Source: Parablautia intestinalis (lineage in GTDB: Bacteria > Bacillota > Clostridia > Lachnospirales > Lachnospiraceae). From it: a stretch of DNA of 64,000 bases. Both the position numbers and the translations under genes were made by a program. This document shows, in pieces, positions 8,810 to 16,583 of this stretch (the first letter of the stretch is position 1; each line of letters begins with the position of its first letter). The stretch is taken from NCBI GenBank assembly GCA_003612395.1, contig RAYQ01000011.1, forward strand, positions 1-64,000. The letters run 5' to 3'. The notes below the pieces were generated by a model. It made no database searches. It was given only the letters and a program-made list of their open reading frames with translations, and was not told the origin of the DNA.

Positions 8810-10077
8810 GGAAACCCGGATCAATGAAAAGAGCTTTTATCTGTGCGGTAGCTACTACAATGTTTCTTGTTTTTGCGGCATCTGTCCTGACGATTTATGG
8901 ATGCTACCGTATACAAAAAGTGATACTTCCCGATTCTCAGGAAGTCTGGCTGAATACCCGGACGGTCACAGCGGACGGGAGGGTATTAAAGGGAGGGCAG
9001 AGGGTTATCCTTGACGAACCTGCCCAGGTGGGTATGCTTGTTCCTACCGGAGTGGATGTAACTTTGGAGAATACGGAATTCATAATAGAGAAAATTGAGT
9101 CTGGCTTCGTGGCGCTTCGCCCAAAGCAAAAGTTCGTATACAGAATGGCAGGCATTTCTATGGTGCTGTTTCCTTTTGTCTATTCCATTACAGGTATCAT
9201 GCTGTGCGCATGGTGGTTTTATAGGAAAGAACTGTCACCGCCCATTCAGGTTCTTGCCGACGCAACAAAACATATTAGGGAGCAAGACCTGGATTTTACG
9301 GTTGATTATAACAGGAATGATGAATTAGGAAGGCTCTGTACCGCTTTTGAAGAAATGCGGCAGGCGCTCTATGATAACAACCGTCAGCTATGGAACATGA
9401 TTGAGCAGCGCAGAATCCTGCAGGCATCAGTGGCACATGACCTCAGAAATCCCATTGCGATTGTTGAGGGATATGTGGAATATATGCAGCAATGCCTGGC
9501 AGATGGAAATCTGAATGACGAAGAATTGCGGCATACACTGTCTAACCTTGCGGTAACGGCAAAACGGCTTGAACATTATACAGATTATATCCGTGACCTG
9601 AATGCCATTGAAGAAACGGAAACAAAGTATTCCGTAGTTCAGTTACCGGACTTTTTAAGAAGAGCTACGGAAAGTCTTTTGTTTCTTGCAGAACAACATA
9701 GCCTGGAGATTGCATACCATTTTGCCATATCCGAATGTCAGGTGAAATTAGACGAGCAGATCTTTTACCGTATTGTCGAGAATATCTTTTCTAATGCCAT
9801 TCGATATGCCAAAAGCAAGGTGAATTTTGGGTACTTCCTTACCGATGGTATGCTTATGATAACCATATCAGACGATGGCAAAGGTTTTTCAAGGGCAATG
9901 CTCCGTAAAAAGAACACCTTTCTTTATTCTGAGGATAAAACGGGAGAGCATATGGGCCTGGGATTGGCGACAAGCCGTGTCCTTAGCCAGAAACACGGCG
10001 GAAGTTTAGAATTTTCAAATATTTCTTCTGGTGGAGCTTGTGTAACAATTAAACTTGCAGTCCACAAAATGAGTTGA
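8797..10077 (+). CDS. HAMP-containing sensor histidine kinase
   Basis: Kinase of 426 residues. TM1 (about 12-34), a short extracytoplasmic sensor (about 35-114), TM2 (about 115-141), a HAMP domain (about 142-196), H214 in SVAHDLRNPI, an N box (IFSNAIRYA), a DGKGF G1 box and a GLGLATSRVL G2 box. The ATG at 8797 inside the regulator end was chosen over an upstream TTG because GGGGGATGGG lies at the right distance. The extracellular part is too small to be a known ligand domain. It is the cognate partner of the regulator at 8135 and a paralogue of the broken kinase at 62651. Confidence 0.92.
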   Translation: MEKMRKPGSMKRAFICAVATTMFLVFAASVLTIYGCYRIQKVILPDSQEVWLNTRTVTADGRVLKGGQRVILDEPAQVGMLVPTGVDVTLENTEFIIEKIESGFVALRPKQKFVYRMAGISMVLFPFVYSITGIMLCAWWFYRKELSPPIQVLADATKHIREQDLDFTVDYNRNDELGRLCTAFEEMRQALYDNNRQLWNMIEQRRILQASVAHDLRNPIAIVEGYVEYMQQCLADGNLNDEELRHTLSNLAVTAKRLEHYTDYIRDLNAIEETETKYSVVQLPDFLRRATESLLFLAEQHSLEIAYHFAISECQVKLDEQIFYRIVENIFSNAIRYAKSKVNFGYFLTDGMLMITISDDGKGFSRAMLRKKNTFLYSEDKTGEHMGLGLATSRVLSQKHGGSLEFSNISSGGACVTIKLAVHKMS

Positions 10078-10158
10078 TTTTTTTATTTATTAAAAAGGCT
10101 TGGAGCAAAAAAGTGATTGACAAAGAGGCAAATCAAGGTTTATTTTGGAGGAATTAAA

Positions 10159-10321
10159 ATGGATAAGAAAAAAAATAATGAATCGGGTAATAGCAATCAT
10201 AATAGCTATCGGATATTTAACAATAAGTATTGTGTTTGATGCGTGGACATATTCTTGGATTATATGAGTAATTTATGCGATTTATAGATTTGTTGCAAAA
10301 TATATAAATCGAAAATTTTAG
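10159..10321 (+). pseudogene. Small membrane protein with frameshift and nonsense codon
   Basis: A good ribosome binding site (TTGGAGGAATTAAA) and ATG open a frame that runs into an A-tract. Reading continues sensibly only after a frame change: MNRVIAIIIAIGYLTISIVF, DAWTYSWII, then a TGA where TGG is expected, then VIYAIYRFVAKYINRKF. The reconstructed product is a roughly 50-residue protein with two hydrophobic helices and a basic end. Both lesions may be recent. It sits at the edge of the AT-rich block 10.1-12.2 kb. Confidence 0.5.
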
Positions 10322-10336
10322 GAGGGATAAAAGAAA

Positions 10337-10849
10337 ATGATTGTTAAAATAAGAAAATGGGAATTATCAGACGCAAAAGATTTAGCATTGACACTTTCCA
10401 ATAAAGAAATACAAAATAATCTTCGGGATGGATTACCTTATCCTTACACCGAACAGGACGGAAAGGATTATATCTCTGCAATGCTTTCTGCAAATAAAAA
10501 CGAAACCTTTGCGTTTGCTGTTACAGCAGACAATAAAGTGATTGGAAGCATTGGCGTTTTTCGCCAGGAAAATATACATAAACGAACTGCTGAATTGGGA
10601 TATTACATTGCACAAGAATATTGGGGCAAAGGAATTATGACCGAGGCTGTAAAACAGATCTGTGAGTATGTGTTTGACAGTAGCGATATTATCCGCATTT
10701 ATGCAGAACCGTTTGCACACAATAGTGCGTCTTGCAGAGTGCTTGAAAAAGCAGGTTTTCAGTATGAAGGTACTTTGAGAAGTAATGCCGTAAAGAAGGG
10801 CAAAGTTATTGATATGAAAATGTATTCATTACTAAAAAGAGAAGCATGA
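10337..10849 (+). CDS. GNAT-family N-acetyltransferase, RimJ/RimL-like
   Basis: Protein of 170 residues with the complete GNAT fold signature: an N-terminal substrate strand (RKWELSDAKDLALTLSNKEI), the acetyl-CoA pyrophosphate loop in YWGKGIMTEAVKQI and the C-terminal NSASCRVLEKAGFQYEGTLR. These features place it with RimJ/RimL and the spermidine/antibiotic acetyltransferase-like group. Its substrate is unknown. The ATG follows TAGGAGGGATAAAAGAAA. Codon use is AT-rich compared with the two-component genes on either side, which fits recent acquisition. Confidence 0.9.
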   Translation: MIVKIRKWELSDAKDLALTLSNKEIQNNLRDGLPYPYTEQDGKDYISAMLSANKNETFAFAVTADNKVIGSIGVFRQENIHKRTAELGYYIAQEYWGKGIMTEAVKQICEYVFDSSDIIRIYAEPFAHNSASCRVLEKAGFQYEGTLRSNAVKKGKVIDMKMYSLLKREA

Positions 10850-10909
10850 TTCCCTGTTTGCCGGGAAGGTGTAGGAAGCGAAAAATCGGAATTTCATAAG
10901 GAGAGGATA

Positions 10910-11581
10910 ATGGTTAAAGAAGTAAAATGGACAAAATATTTATGGCTGAGTTTACTTTCATTTGGAGCATTTATGCTTGAATTGCTATCAATATTTGCAA
11001 TTGAAGTTATATTTCTGCATGTAGACATACAGAATTATACAATGCAGCAAAGAAGTATTCATTGTATCATAATGGTTTTTATGTGGGCGTTTTTCATTGG
11101 TGTTCTCCTGCTTTTTTCAAGGAAGCATTATCATTTTCCAGAAAGGGGAAGCAAAAGGGATAAGATTTCCTCGAAAAGTTTGATCGTAACGCTTGCTTGT
11201 TTCATTGGCTGCAAAATTATGACTTTCATTGATTGGCATACATTAAAGATTGTCGGAGAAGCAAAGGGGAAAACTGTATTCCAATTTTGCGCGCAATATT
11301 TATACTATATATTTGAAGTGTTGCTTGTTATTTTAATCATAATGTACGGGCAAAAAGCGATTGAAACTCTGTTGGAAAAAGAAAGCCCAATTCCTTTTGG
11401 CGGTATTATATTGGCTATGACATGGGGAGCGATTCATTTTGTGTCAAGAGGGGTAGGTCTTGAAATATGGAACGGAATTTCTACTATGTTGTTTTCTGTT
11501 CTTAGCGGTGTAATGTATTTAAGATTAAACAGGAAATGCTTGTATAGCTATCTTTTCATCGCTGCAGGTTATTTACTATAA
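10910..11581 (+). CDS. Polytopic membrane protein, possibly CPBP-like
   Basis: Protein of 223 residues with about six hydrophobic helices (around 10-32, 48-68, 88-105, 125-146, 160-178, 185-222). The C-terminal part contains MTWGAIHFVSRG and SGVMYLRLNRKCLY, which recalls the second half of CPBP/CAAX-protease-like membrane proteins (conserved His after a helix start). The EExxxR motif of that family is not present, so activity is doubtful. Start at 10910 after AAGGAGAGGATA. It lies between the acetyltransferase and the DJ-1 gene in the same direction and may be co-transcribed. Confidence 0.65.
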   Translation: MVKEVKWTKYLWLSLLSFGAFMLELLSIFAIEVIFLHVDIQNYTMQQRSIHCIIMVFMWAFFIGVLLLFSRKHYHFPERGSKRDKISSKSLIVTLACFIGCKIMTFIDWHTLKIVGEAKGKTVFQFCAQYLYYIFEVLLVILIIMYGQKAIETLLEKESPIPFGGIILAMTWGAIHFVSRGVGLEIWNGISTMLFSVLSGVMYLRLNRKCLYSYLFIAAGYLL

Positions 11582-11606
11582 ATCGGGATTGATAAAGGAG
11601 AACAAT

Positions 11607-12206
11607 ATGAGAAAAACAATTTTATTTGTAATTTTGCAGCAATATGCAGATTGGGAAGCTGCTTACATTTCATCTGCAATTTCTATGTTAGGGCAAGACA
11701 ACTATGAGATAAAAACAGCATCTTTATCAAAAGATTACGTTCAATCAATCGGTGGATTTAAGGTGTTGCCAGACTATGATGTTGCATCTGTTCCGAATGA
11801 TTATGAAGCTCTTATTCTAATTGGTGGGATGACGTGGAGAAGCGAAAATACACAACCAATTAAGGTACTGGCAAAGGATTGTTTTCAAAGGGGAAAATTG
11901 TTATGCGGAATCTGTGACGCTTCTGCATTTTTGGGTACAGCAGGCATATTGAACCATGTTGTTCATACAAGTAATGACTTGAATGATTTGAAACAATGGG
12001 CAGAAACGAATTACACTGGAGAAACAAATTATATTGCGAAGCAGGCAGTTTGTGATAAAAATGTGATAACGGCTAATGGAACGGCACCTTTAGAATTTGC
12101 AAAAGAGATTTTGCTTGCATTACATATAACTGATGAAAAAACAATCGCTGATTGGTATAACTTTCACAAATTAGGCTTCTATATTGCTCCAATGCCTAAA
12201 ATGTAA
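11607..12206 (+). CDS. DJ-1/PfpI-family protein
   Basis: Protein of 199 residues with the class I glutamine amidotransferase-like fold of DJ-1/PfpI: a first strand TILFVILQQYADWEAAYI with the conserved glutamate, ALILIGGMTWRSE, and the nucleophile elbow CGICDASAFLG with the reactive cysteine. Such proteins act as glyoxalases, chaperone-like deglycases or redox sensors; which one is not predictable here. The ATG at 11607 is preceded by AAAGGAGAACAAT. It ends the AT-rich three-gene block and is followed by a terminator of the opposite strand. Confidence 0.88.
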   Translation: MRKTILFVILQQYADWEAAYISSAISMLGQDNYEIKTASLSKDYVQSIGGFKVLPDYDVASVPNDYEALILIGGMTWRSENTQPIKVLAKDCFQRGKLLCGICDASAFLGTAGILNHVVHTSNDLNDLKQWAETNYTGETNYIAKQAVCDKNVITANGTAPLEFAKEILLALHITDEKTIADWYNFHKLGFYIAPMPKM

Positions 12207-12276
12207 ATTCCGGTTTTCAGGCATTGAGATATCCGGCTCGCTGCCTGTTCCTGTCGCCCCTTTGATTATTGATTAC

Positions 12277-12328
12277 AAAAAAGAACCGATAACCGCATTT
12301 TTTACTCTTGCGTGTTATCGGCTCTGTG
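12277..12328 (-). terminator. Rho-independent terminator of the TetR-ABC operon
   Basis: Read on the minus strand, GAGCCGATAACACGCA pairs with TGCGGTTATCGGTTC and is followed by TTTTTT. It closes the reverse-strand operon that starts with the TetR gene and may also act on the DJ-1 gene from the other side. Confidence 0.8.
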
Positions 12329-12508
12329 TCTGTGCGTCCGGCTCTTTGATAACCCAAATATGAAATTGTGTTACACTGATTAAGATTTCCTGCTTACATT
12401 TGAGGCAGAACAGCGGGAAATTCCGAAGCTCTGTGTCTCTGACCGCATTTTAATGCGTCTCTTGCTTTCGCAAACAGGGCATAATAACCATTTGAATTGC
12501 TGTTCCCG

Positions 12509-12754
12509 TCATGATTCATGGTTCTTATTCTTGCTTTCTTTTCGCAGTACAACGCTGCTGATAACGCTGATGCCGCCCAATAACGCACAAGATTTTGACG
12601 GGAAAAGGATTCCTGCCGCCACCAGACCAACACCGACAACTAAGTTACAAGCCGCTGCCGTTTTTAACGCTTTCTTTTTCGGGTTGGGAAGCTCTACGGA
12701 AATCCCCAATCTACTATTCAGCTTTTCGCAAGCCTGATTTACTTCTTTAATCAT
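12509..12754 (-). CDS. Small two-helix membrane protein in the TetR-ABC operon
   Basis: Protein of 81 residues: a charged N-terminal helix (MIKEVNQACEKLNSRLG), then hydrophobic segments around 34-50 and 57-70, then a basic end (RKESKNKNHES). The start follows AAGGAGGACAAA. It lies 10 bp after the end of another small membrane protein and downstream of the ABC permease on the same strand, so it is probably the last gene of the operon. No family was recognised. It could assist the transporter. Confidence 0.6.
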   Translation of the reverse strand: MIKEVNQACEKLNSRLGISVELPNPKKKALKTAAACNLVVGVGLVAAGILFPSKSCALLGGISVISSVVLRKESKNKNHES

Positions 12755-12764
12755 TTTGTCCTCC

Positions 12765-13010
12765 TTAAAATAATAACTGTATGCCGTGATTTACAATAAG
12801 CAACACGCCAATGCCTATGACAATCCATAGGGCTGTGGCTTTCTTTTCTTTCCCTTTTCTCTTGTTGCAGAAAAAATTTCTTTTACAAAGAAATTGGAAA
12901 ATCAATCCCACACCCACAAGGCAGATACCGACAATCAATGATACGATTGAAATAGTCTGCATGATTTCCGCACTTGGAACGGGTACAAAATCGGGAATTG
13001 GAAAATTCAT
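12765..13010 (-). CDS. Small two-helix membrane protein
   Basis: Protein of 81 residues with a short proline-rich N-terminus, a helix around 18-42 (ISIVSLIVGICLVGVGLIF), a basic cytoplasmic loop (KRNFFCNKRKGKEKK) and a second helix around 59-80. The ATG is preceded by AAAGGGGGACGATAAC. Position and direction place it in the TetR-ABC operon between the permease and a second small membrane protein. Function not recognised. Confidence 0.65.
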   Translation of the reverse strand: MNFPIPDFVPVPSAEIMQTISIVSLIVGICLVGVGLIFQFLCKRNFFCNKRKGKEKKATALWIVIGIGVLLIVNHGIQLLF

Positions 13011-13029
13011 GTTATCGTCCCCCTTTCTT

Positions 13030-13725
13030 TTAATTGCTTAAATCTGATAAAATCATTTTTCTCATTGCGACTGCTGAAAAAATGATTCCTATAATACCGA
13101 AAATAACTGCCGCAACGGGAATTGACAAAAGTCCTGCGCTGCTTCCCTGTGAGTTTGATGCTATGGCAACAATGATGATAGACGAAACAACGGTTGCAAT
13201 CGTTGACTTCTTTATCATTCCAACATACAGCGGGAGAAGCCCTAACAGGATAGCGGATATTGTTGTAACTGCCTGTGCCAGTATGTTTCCAAAGCTGAAC
13301 GTGACAAAATCAAAACATTTTGCCGCAAGAAAGATTGTGGCATATTGGAAGATATTTGACAGCACATGGAACGTAAAACTAATGCAGCATATCAAAATGA
13401 GTTTTGCTGTAATCAGTTTCGTGCGGCTGATCGGGTAAGTGAAAAGCAAGCCGATTGTCTTGTTTCTGTATTCTTCAATCACAAATACGGAAATCAGTAC
13501 CGCTTCCCATACAATCAGAGTAGCCCTTACAAGCATTGCCGCTAACGTAACCGTATCTAACTGGACTGGGGCAAATCCCGGAAGCGTGGATATATTGCCG
13601 CTTGCGGTTAAAAGGCTGGACGTAAAGGCGGAAAGCAGAAAAATGATAAAGTTAGCAATTAACAATCCGGCAATATGCGGCTTTAACGGTACTTTCTTAA
13701 TTTCCATGCGGATAAGATTCCACAT
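13030..13725 (-). CDS. ABC-2 type permease
   Basis: Protein of 231 residues with six hydrophobic helices and the ABC-2 signature around residues 75-100 (FVIEEYRNKTIGLLFTYPISR), typical of permeases of bacitracin/lantibiotic-type exporters. The ATG at 13725 was chosen because GGAGGAGG lies 9 bp before it; a GTG nine bases upstream is the alternative. It overlaps the end of its ATPase gene by 29 bp, which supports coupling. Substrate unknown. Probably repressed by the TetR protein encoded at 14777-15367. Confidence 0.88.
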   Translation of the reverse strand: MWNLIRMEIKKVPLKPHIAGLLIANFIIFLLSAFTSSLLTASGNISTLPGFAPVQLDTVTLAAMLVRATLIVWEAVLISVFVIEEYRNKTIGLLFTYPISRTKLITAKLILICCISFTFHVLSNIFQYATIFLAAKCFDFVTFSFGNILAQAVTTISAILLGLLPLYVGMIKKSTIATVVSSIIIVAIASNSQGSSAGLLSIPVAAVIFGIIGIIFSAVAMRKMILSDLSN

Positions 13726-14458
13726 TTTTTCCACCTCCTCCCAATAAGCCTAAATAATAGGATTCAAGGTCTATCCCGTTCGCCGTAAGCTCTTTCATAG
13801 ATACTTCCGCAAGCATAGCCCCGTGGTCAATAATTCCGATTGTGTCGGCAATTTTAGACAGCTCGTCAAGGATATGGCTGGATATTAAAATGCTTGTGTG
13901 GTATTCATGGTTGATTCGCAGTAGCAGCTCCCGCACTTCGATAATTCCCTGTGGGTCTAAGCCGTTTATAGGTTCGTCTAAAATGAGCAAATCCGGCTTT
14001 GTGAGCATTGCCCTTGCAAGCGCAAGCCGCTGTTTCATTCCCAAAGAGAATTTCCCTACAGCTTTATTGCCCGTTTCTGCAATACCCAACAATGACAGCG
14101 TTTCCATGATGTTTTCCGAAGCGCAGCATTCGTGGCCTGCGCCCATGTACCGGCAATGGAGTTCCATGTTCTCATATGCGCTTAAATGGCTGTAAAAAAC
14201 AGGGCTTTCAATAATGCTGCCGATACGGGAGAAAACGGGATTGTTCCCCTTGTTGATAGTTTCGCCTAATAAACATACCGTACCTGTATCGGGGAAAATG
14301 ATGTGGTACAGTGTTTTCATCAGCGAAGTTTTTCCTGCGCCGTTTGCGCCCAGAAATCCGTATACTTCCCCTTGCCTTACATTCATGCAAATATCATTCA
14401 GTATGGGGCTGCCCTCTATGGATTTTGATAAATGCCGGACTTCAACCGCATTTGTCAT
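13697..14458 (-). CDS. ABC transporter ATP-binding protein, BcrA/CcmA-like
   Basis: Protein of 253 residues. Walker A GANGAGKTS, a signature FSLGMKQRLALARAM, Walker B LLILDEPINGLDPQG and an H loop (ISSHILDELS), a typical ATPase for ABC-2 permeases. The start at 14458 is preceded by GGGGGCGAGCGA and overlaps the end of the DUF4177 gene by 4 bp (ATGA). A longer upstream reading was rejected because it runs through that gene. It works with the permease at 13030-13725. Confidence 0.9.
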   Translation of the reverse strand: MTNAVEVRHLSKSIEGSPILNDICMNVRQGEVYGFLGANGAGKTSLMKTLYHIIFPDTGTVCLLGETINKGNNPVFSRIGSIIESPVFYSHLSAYENMELHCRYMGAGHECCASENIMETLSLLGIAETGNKAVGKFSLGMKQRLALARAMLTKPDLLILDEPINGLDPQGIIEVRELLLRINHEYHTSILISSHILDELSKIADTIGIIDHGAMLAEVSMKELTANGIDLESYYLGLLGGGGKNVESYPHGN

Positions 14459-14685
14459 TCGCTCGCCCCCTTTTCGGGGCATAGCCGCCTTTTGAATATC
14501 AGAGTTGCTTTCTGTGCGATTCCGATAAGGGAATACCCCGAGCTGCCTATACATGGATAGGCAAAACAAGTAACCAGTTCCCAGCCGTCCTTACCGTAAT
14601 GGTTCAGTTTATCAGACAGCGGCTTTTCGGAATGTTCTGTTTCCTTGCTGTCGATTGATAAAGTTTTGTACTCAAATTCTGTCAT
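14455..14685 (-). CDS. DUF4177-like small protein
   Basis: Protein of 76 residues: MTEFEYKTLSID followed by a polar segment, then LNHYGKDGWELVTCFAYP and a basic end (IFKRRL). The block LNxxGxxGWELV is the core of DUF4177, a small alpha/beta fold of unknown function often found beside transporters. The start at 14685 is supported by GGAGGATTTTG. Its stop overlaps the start of the ATPase gene. It is the second gene of the TetR-ABC operon. Confidence 0.78.
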   Translation of the reverse strand: MTEFEYKTLSIDSKETEHSEKPLSDKLNHYGKDGWELVTCFAYPCIGSSGYSLIGIAQKATLIFKRRLCPEKGASE

Positions 14686-14691
14686 CAAAAT

Positions 14692-14776
14692 CCTCCATTC
14701 TTTCAAAATCCTACAAATTTGTGCCTCTGCACAAATTTGCCGATTGAAAAATCTCTGATTTTTCAATCTATCTCCT
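14692..14776 (-). repeat. Intercistronic double-hairpin element (copy 1)
   Basis: Between the TetR stop and the DUF4177 start, minus strand, two hairpins stand in series: GATTGAAAAATC with GATTTTTCAATC (3-bp loop) and ACAAATTTGTGC with GCACAAATTTG. The element begins with AAAGGAGATAGATTG and ends with GAATGGAGGAT, which supplies the ribosome binding site of the next gene. A related element with the same two ends lies at 20036-20150. Confidence 0.75.
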
Positions 14777-15367
14777 TTACTCAAAAATATCTGCCACAAG
14801 GCTATCCACCATAAAATCAAAAACAGAGAAATAATCACAAGTGACGGAAAGCGTTTCTTTTGCATTGATTGTTGACAGCAGCGCACTTAAAATTCCATAT
14901 GCCTGTGCTTCCTCCATTTTCAGATTGAGGTCTGCGGCATGGATAACCTGTCTGAAAAAATCGAAACTGTCAAACTTGATTTTCTTAATCGTTTCTTCCG
15001 GCAGCTTTGTCACAAAAGACTGAAAATCCGGCGTATTGACATTGTAGAGGAATGGCTTGCTGTCGTATTCCCGGAAAAGCCTTTTCATGGACTGTGCAAA
15101 GCCCTCTTTCGTCCGGCTTTTCCTGTTTATGTCGATAATCTTTTCTGTCAACCTCCTTTGTATGTCTGTGATTGTTTCAAGGAATAAATCTTCCTTTGTC
15201 GGGTAGAGCGTATAAAAAGTACCGATAGATATAACTGCCTTGTCGCATAGATTCTTAATGCTTGTCTTTTTGTACCCTTGCGCTGTCCAACATTCCTCGC
15301 ATAGTTCTTCGAGCTTTTTGCGGATTGCTTTTTTATCAGCGTCCGAAAGGACTGGCTTTGATGGCAT
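14777..15367 (-). CDS. TetR/AcrR-family transcriptional regulator
   Basis: Protein of 196 residues with an N-terminal TetR helix-turn-helix (about 12-58: CEECWTAQGYKKTSIKNLCD then ISIGTFYTLYPTKEDLFLET) and a helical ligand/dimerisation domain. The start at 15367 follows AAAGGAGAAGTGAAACT. A perfect 16-bp palindrome at 15399-15414, about 32 bp before the start codon, is its likely operator. As first gene of the minus-strand operon it probably represses itself and the ABC-2 transporter until a small molecule binds. Confidence 0.9.
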   Translation of the reverse strand: MPSKPVLSDADKKAIRKKLEELCEECWTAQGYKKTSIKNLCDKAVISIGTFYTLYPTKEDLFLETITDIQRRLTEKIIDINRKSRTKEGFAQSMKRLFREYDSKPFLYNVNTPDFQSFVTKLPEETIKKIKFDSFDFFRQVIHAADLNLKMEEAQAYGILSALLSTINAKETLSVTCDYFSVFDFMVDSLVADIFE

Positions 15368-15398
15368 AGTTTCACTTCTCCTTTCTTTAGAACTATAT

Positions 15399-15414
15399 TT
15401 GCGAATATTCGCAA
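15399..15414. promoter_or_regulatory. Palindromic TetR operator
   Basis: TTGCGAATATTCGCAA is a perfect 16-bp palindrome in front of the TetR gene, in the position expected for autorepression. Confidence 0.7.
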
Positions 15415-15476
15415 TAAATATTTACTAAATGAATAGTAACACAATTGATAGTTGTTTTCAAGTTTTTTTCTATTCC

Positions 15477-15508
15477 TTGACCACATTTTGACTTTTGGTT
15501 TTTATAAT
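15477..15508 (+). promoter_or_regulatory. Direct-repeat operator and -10 box of the lipoprotein-ABC operon
   Basis: TTGACC at 15477 and TTGACT at 15488 stand 11 bp apart and are followed by TATAAT at 15503-15508, exactly 15 nt after the start of the second repeat. Apart from a few bases this is the same as 8082-8113 in front of the response regulator gene. The site therefore links the operon at 15544-22162 to the regulator at 8135. Confidence 0.7.
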
Positions 15509-15543
15509 GAAAGTCGAATCAAAAACAAGTAGGAGGATAGACG

Positions 15544-16581
15544 ATGCGAAAGCGATTCTTATCATTAGCTATGATTTTTGTTTTGCCCTTTGCTGTGGCG
15601 GCCTGCGGGAATTATAACATTGCGGACGAGAATGCCCCGCCGCAAAATGTAGAAGAAGACCCATTCGCCGGGGCGCAGGAGGACGGAGATTTAGGGTTTC
15701 TCAGCCATGGGGAAGCCAGTCCCGCCAGAGCGGATGACCAGAGTGTTTTGCCGTATGAGTATCATGGCGGAGAATTTGTCCTGGACTATCAGTTTGTGTC
15801 AGAAGGAAAATTGGACAGCATTGGCTTCCTGCTTTTTTTGGACGGAAAGCCGCAAGCCTACAAGGTGAACGACACGGGGGCAGAATACGAGTATCTCCAC
15901 TGCTTCCGGACATCAGAAAAGCATGAGGAGAAATTTTCTTTTGTGTTCACACCGGACACAGGGAAAAAAGGCGATACCCTGAATATGACAGTTGTGAGCG
16001 TCACCAGGCCCGATTTCCAGCCTGATATGAAAGAAACCTCAAGCTATGGCTGGTATCATCAAAGCTTTGAAAGAGTGCTGAAACTGCATTTTAATGAGGA
16101 TGCTCCGGAAAGTGACAGTATTTATGGAGAAAGTATAACTGCTTTTCGTGATGTCAGCATTTCAGAGGAAAAAGTCACTTCCTCTTTTATTGAGAATGAG
16201 CTTGTGAAAGCAGGATGGGATGGCGTTACGATGGATACCCTGGATAACAGTGTTTATTGGACGATGACCCATGATGGCGAGGTGGTGTATGACAATATCA
16301 ACCTTACCGGGAAAGATACGCTTACCGTGCGCTACACCCTTTGTGGAACGCCAGGCGTAAGATACGGCATATCATTTTTCTTAAACCATAAGCCCATATC
16401 TTTTGATGGAGTGGTTTCCTGTGATGTCACATTAAGCAAAGGAAATGTGTGGATTATTGAGGCAACCATAGATACCAATAAGCTGGATGGCTTCAATACT
16501 TTTTATGCGACAGCCGTTGCAGCGGACGAAAATTCAGTTACAAGTAAAACAGGTTCAATTTTATTATACAAGGAGGACTAG
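15544..16581 (+). CDS. Lipoprotein of unknown function
   Basis: Protein of 345 residues with a lipoprotein signal peptide (about 1-20, lipobox AVAAC, acylated C21) and then an acidic linker rich in E, D and P. The rest is beta-rich and lacks membrane helices, so it is expected at the outer face of the membrane. The ATG follows TAGGAGGATAGACG. It is first in an operon with a second lipoprotein, an ABC ATPase and two permeases. No named domain was recognised. A substrate-capturing or immunity role similar to that of lipoproteins in lantibiotic self-protection is only an inference. Confidence 0.85.
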   Translation: MRKRFLSLAMIFVLPFAVAACGNYNIADENAPPQNVEEDPFAGAQEDGDLGFLSHGEASPARADDQSVLPYEYHGGEFVLDYQFVSEGKLDSIGFLLFLDGKPQAYKVNDTGAEYEYLHCFRTSEKHEEKFSFVFTPDTGKKGDTLNMTVVSVTRPDFQPDMKETSSYGWYHQSFERVLKLHFNEDAPESDSIYGESITAFRDVSISEEKVTSSFIENELVKAGWDGVTMDTLDNSVYWTMTHDGEVVYDNINLTGKDTLTVRYTLCGTPGVRYGISFFLNHKPISFDGVVSCDVTLSKGNVWIIEATIDTNKLDGFNTFYATAVAADENSVTSKTGSILLYKED

Positions 16582-16583
16582 AA

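Noticed and set aside
12394-12639. Minus-strand frame overlapping the 81-residue membrane protein
   Set aside because: It overlaps the better supported frame at 12509-12754, which has a good ribosome binding site and clear helices.
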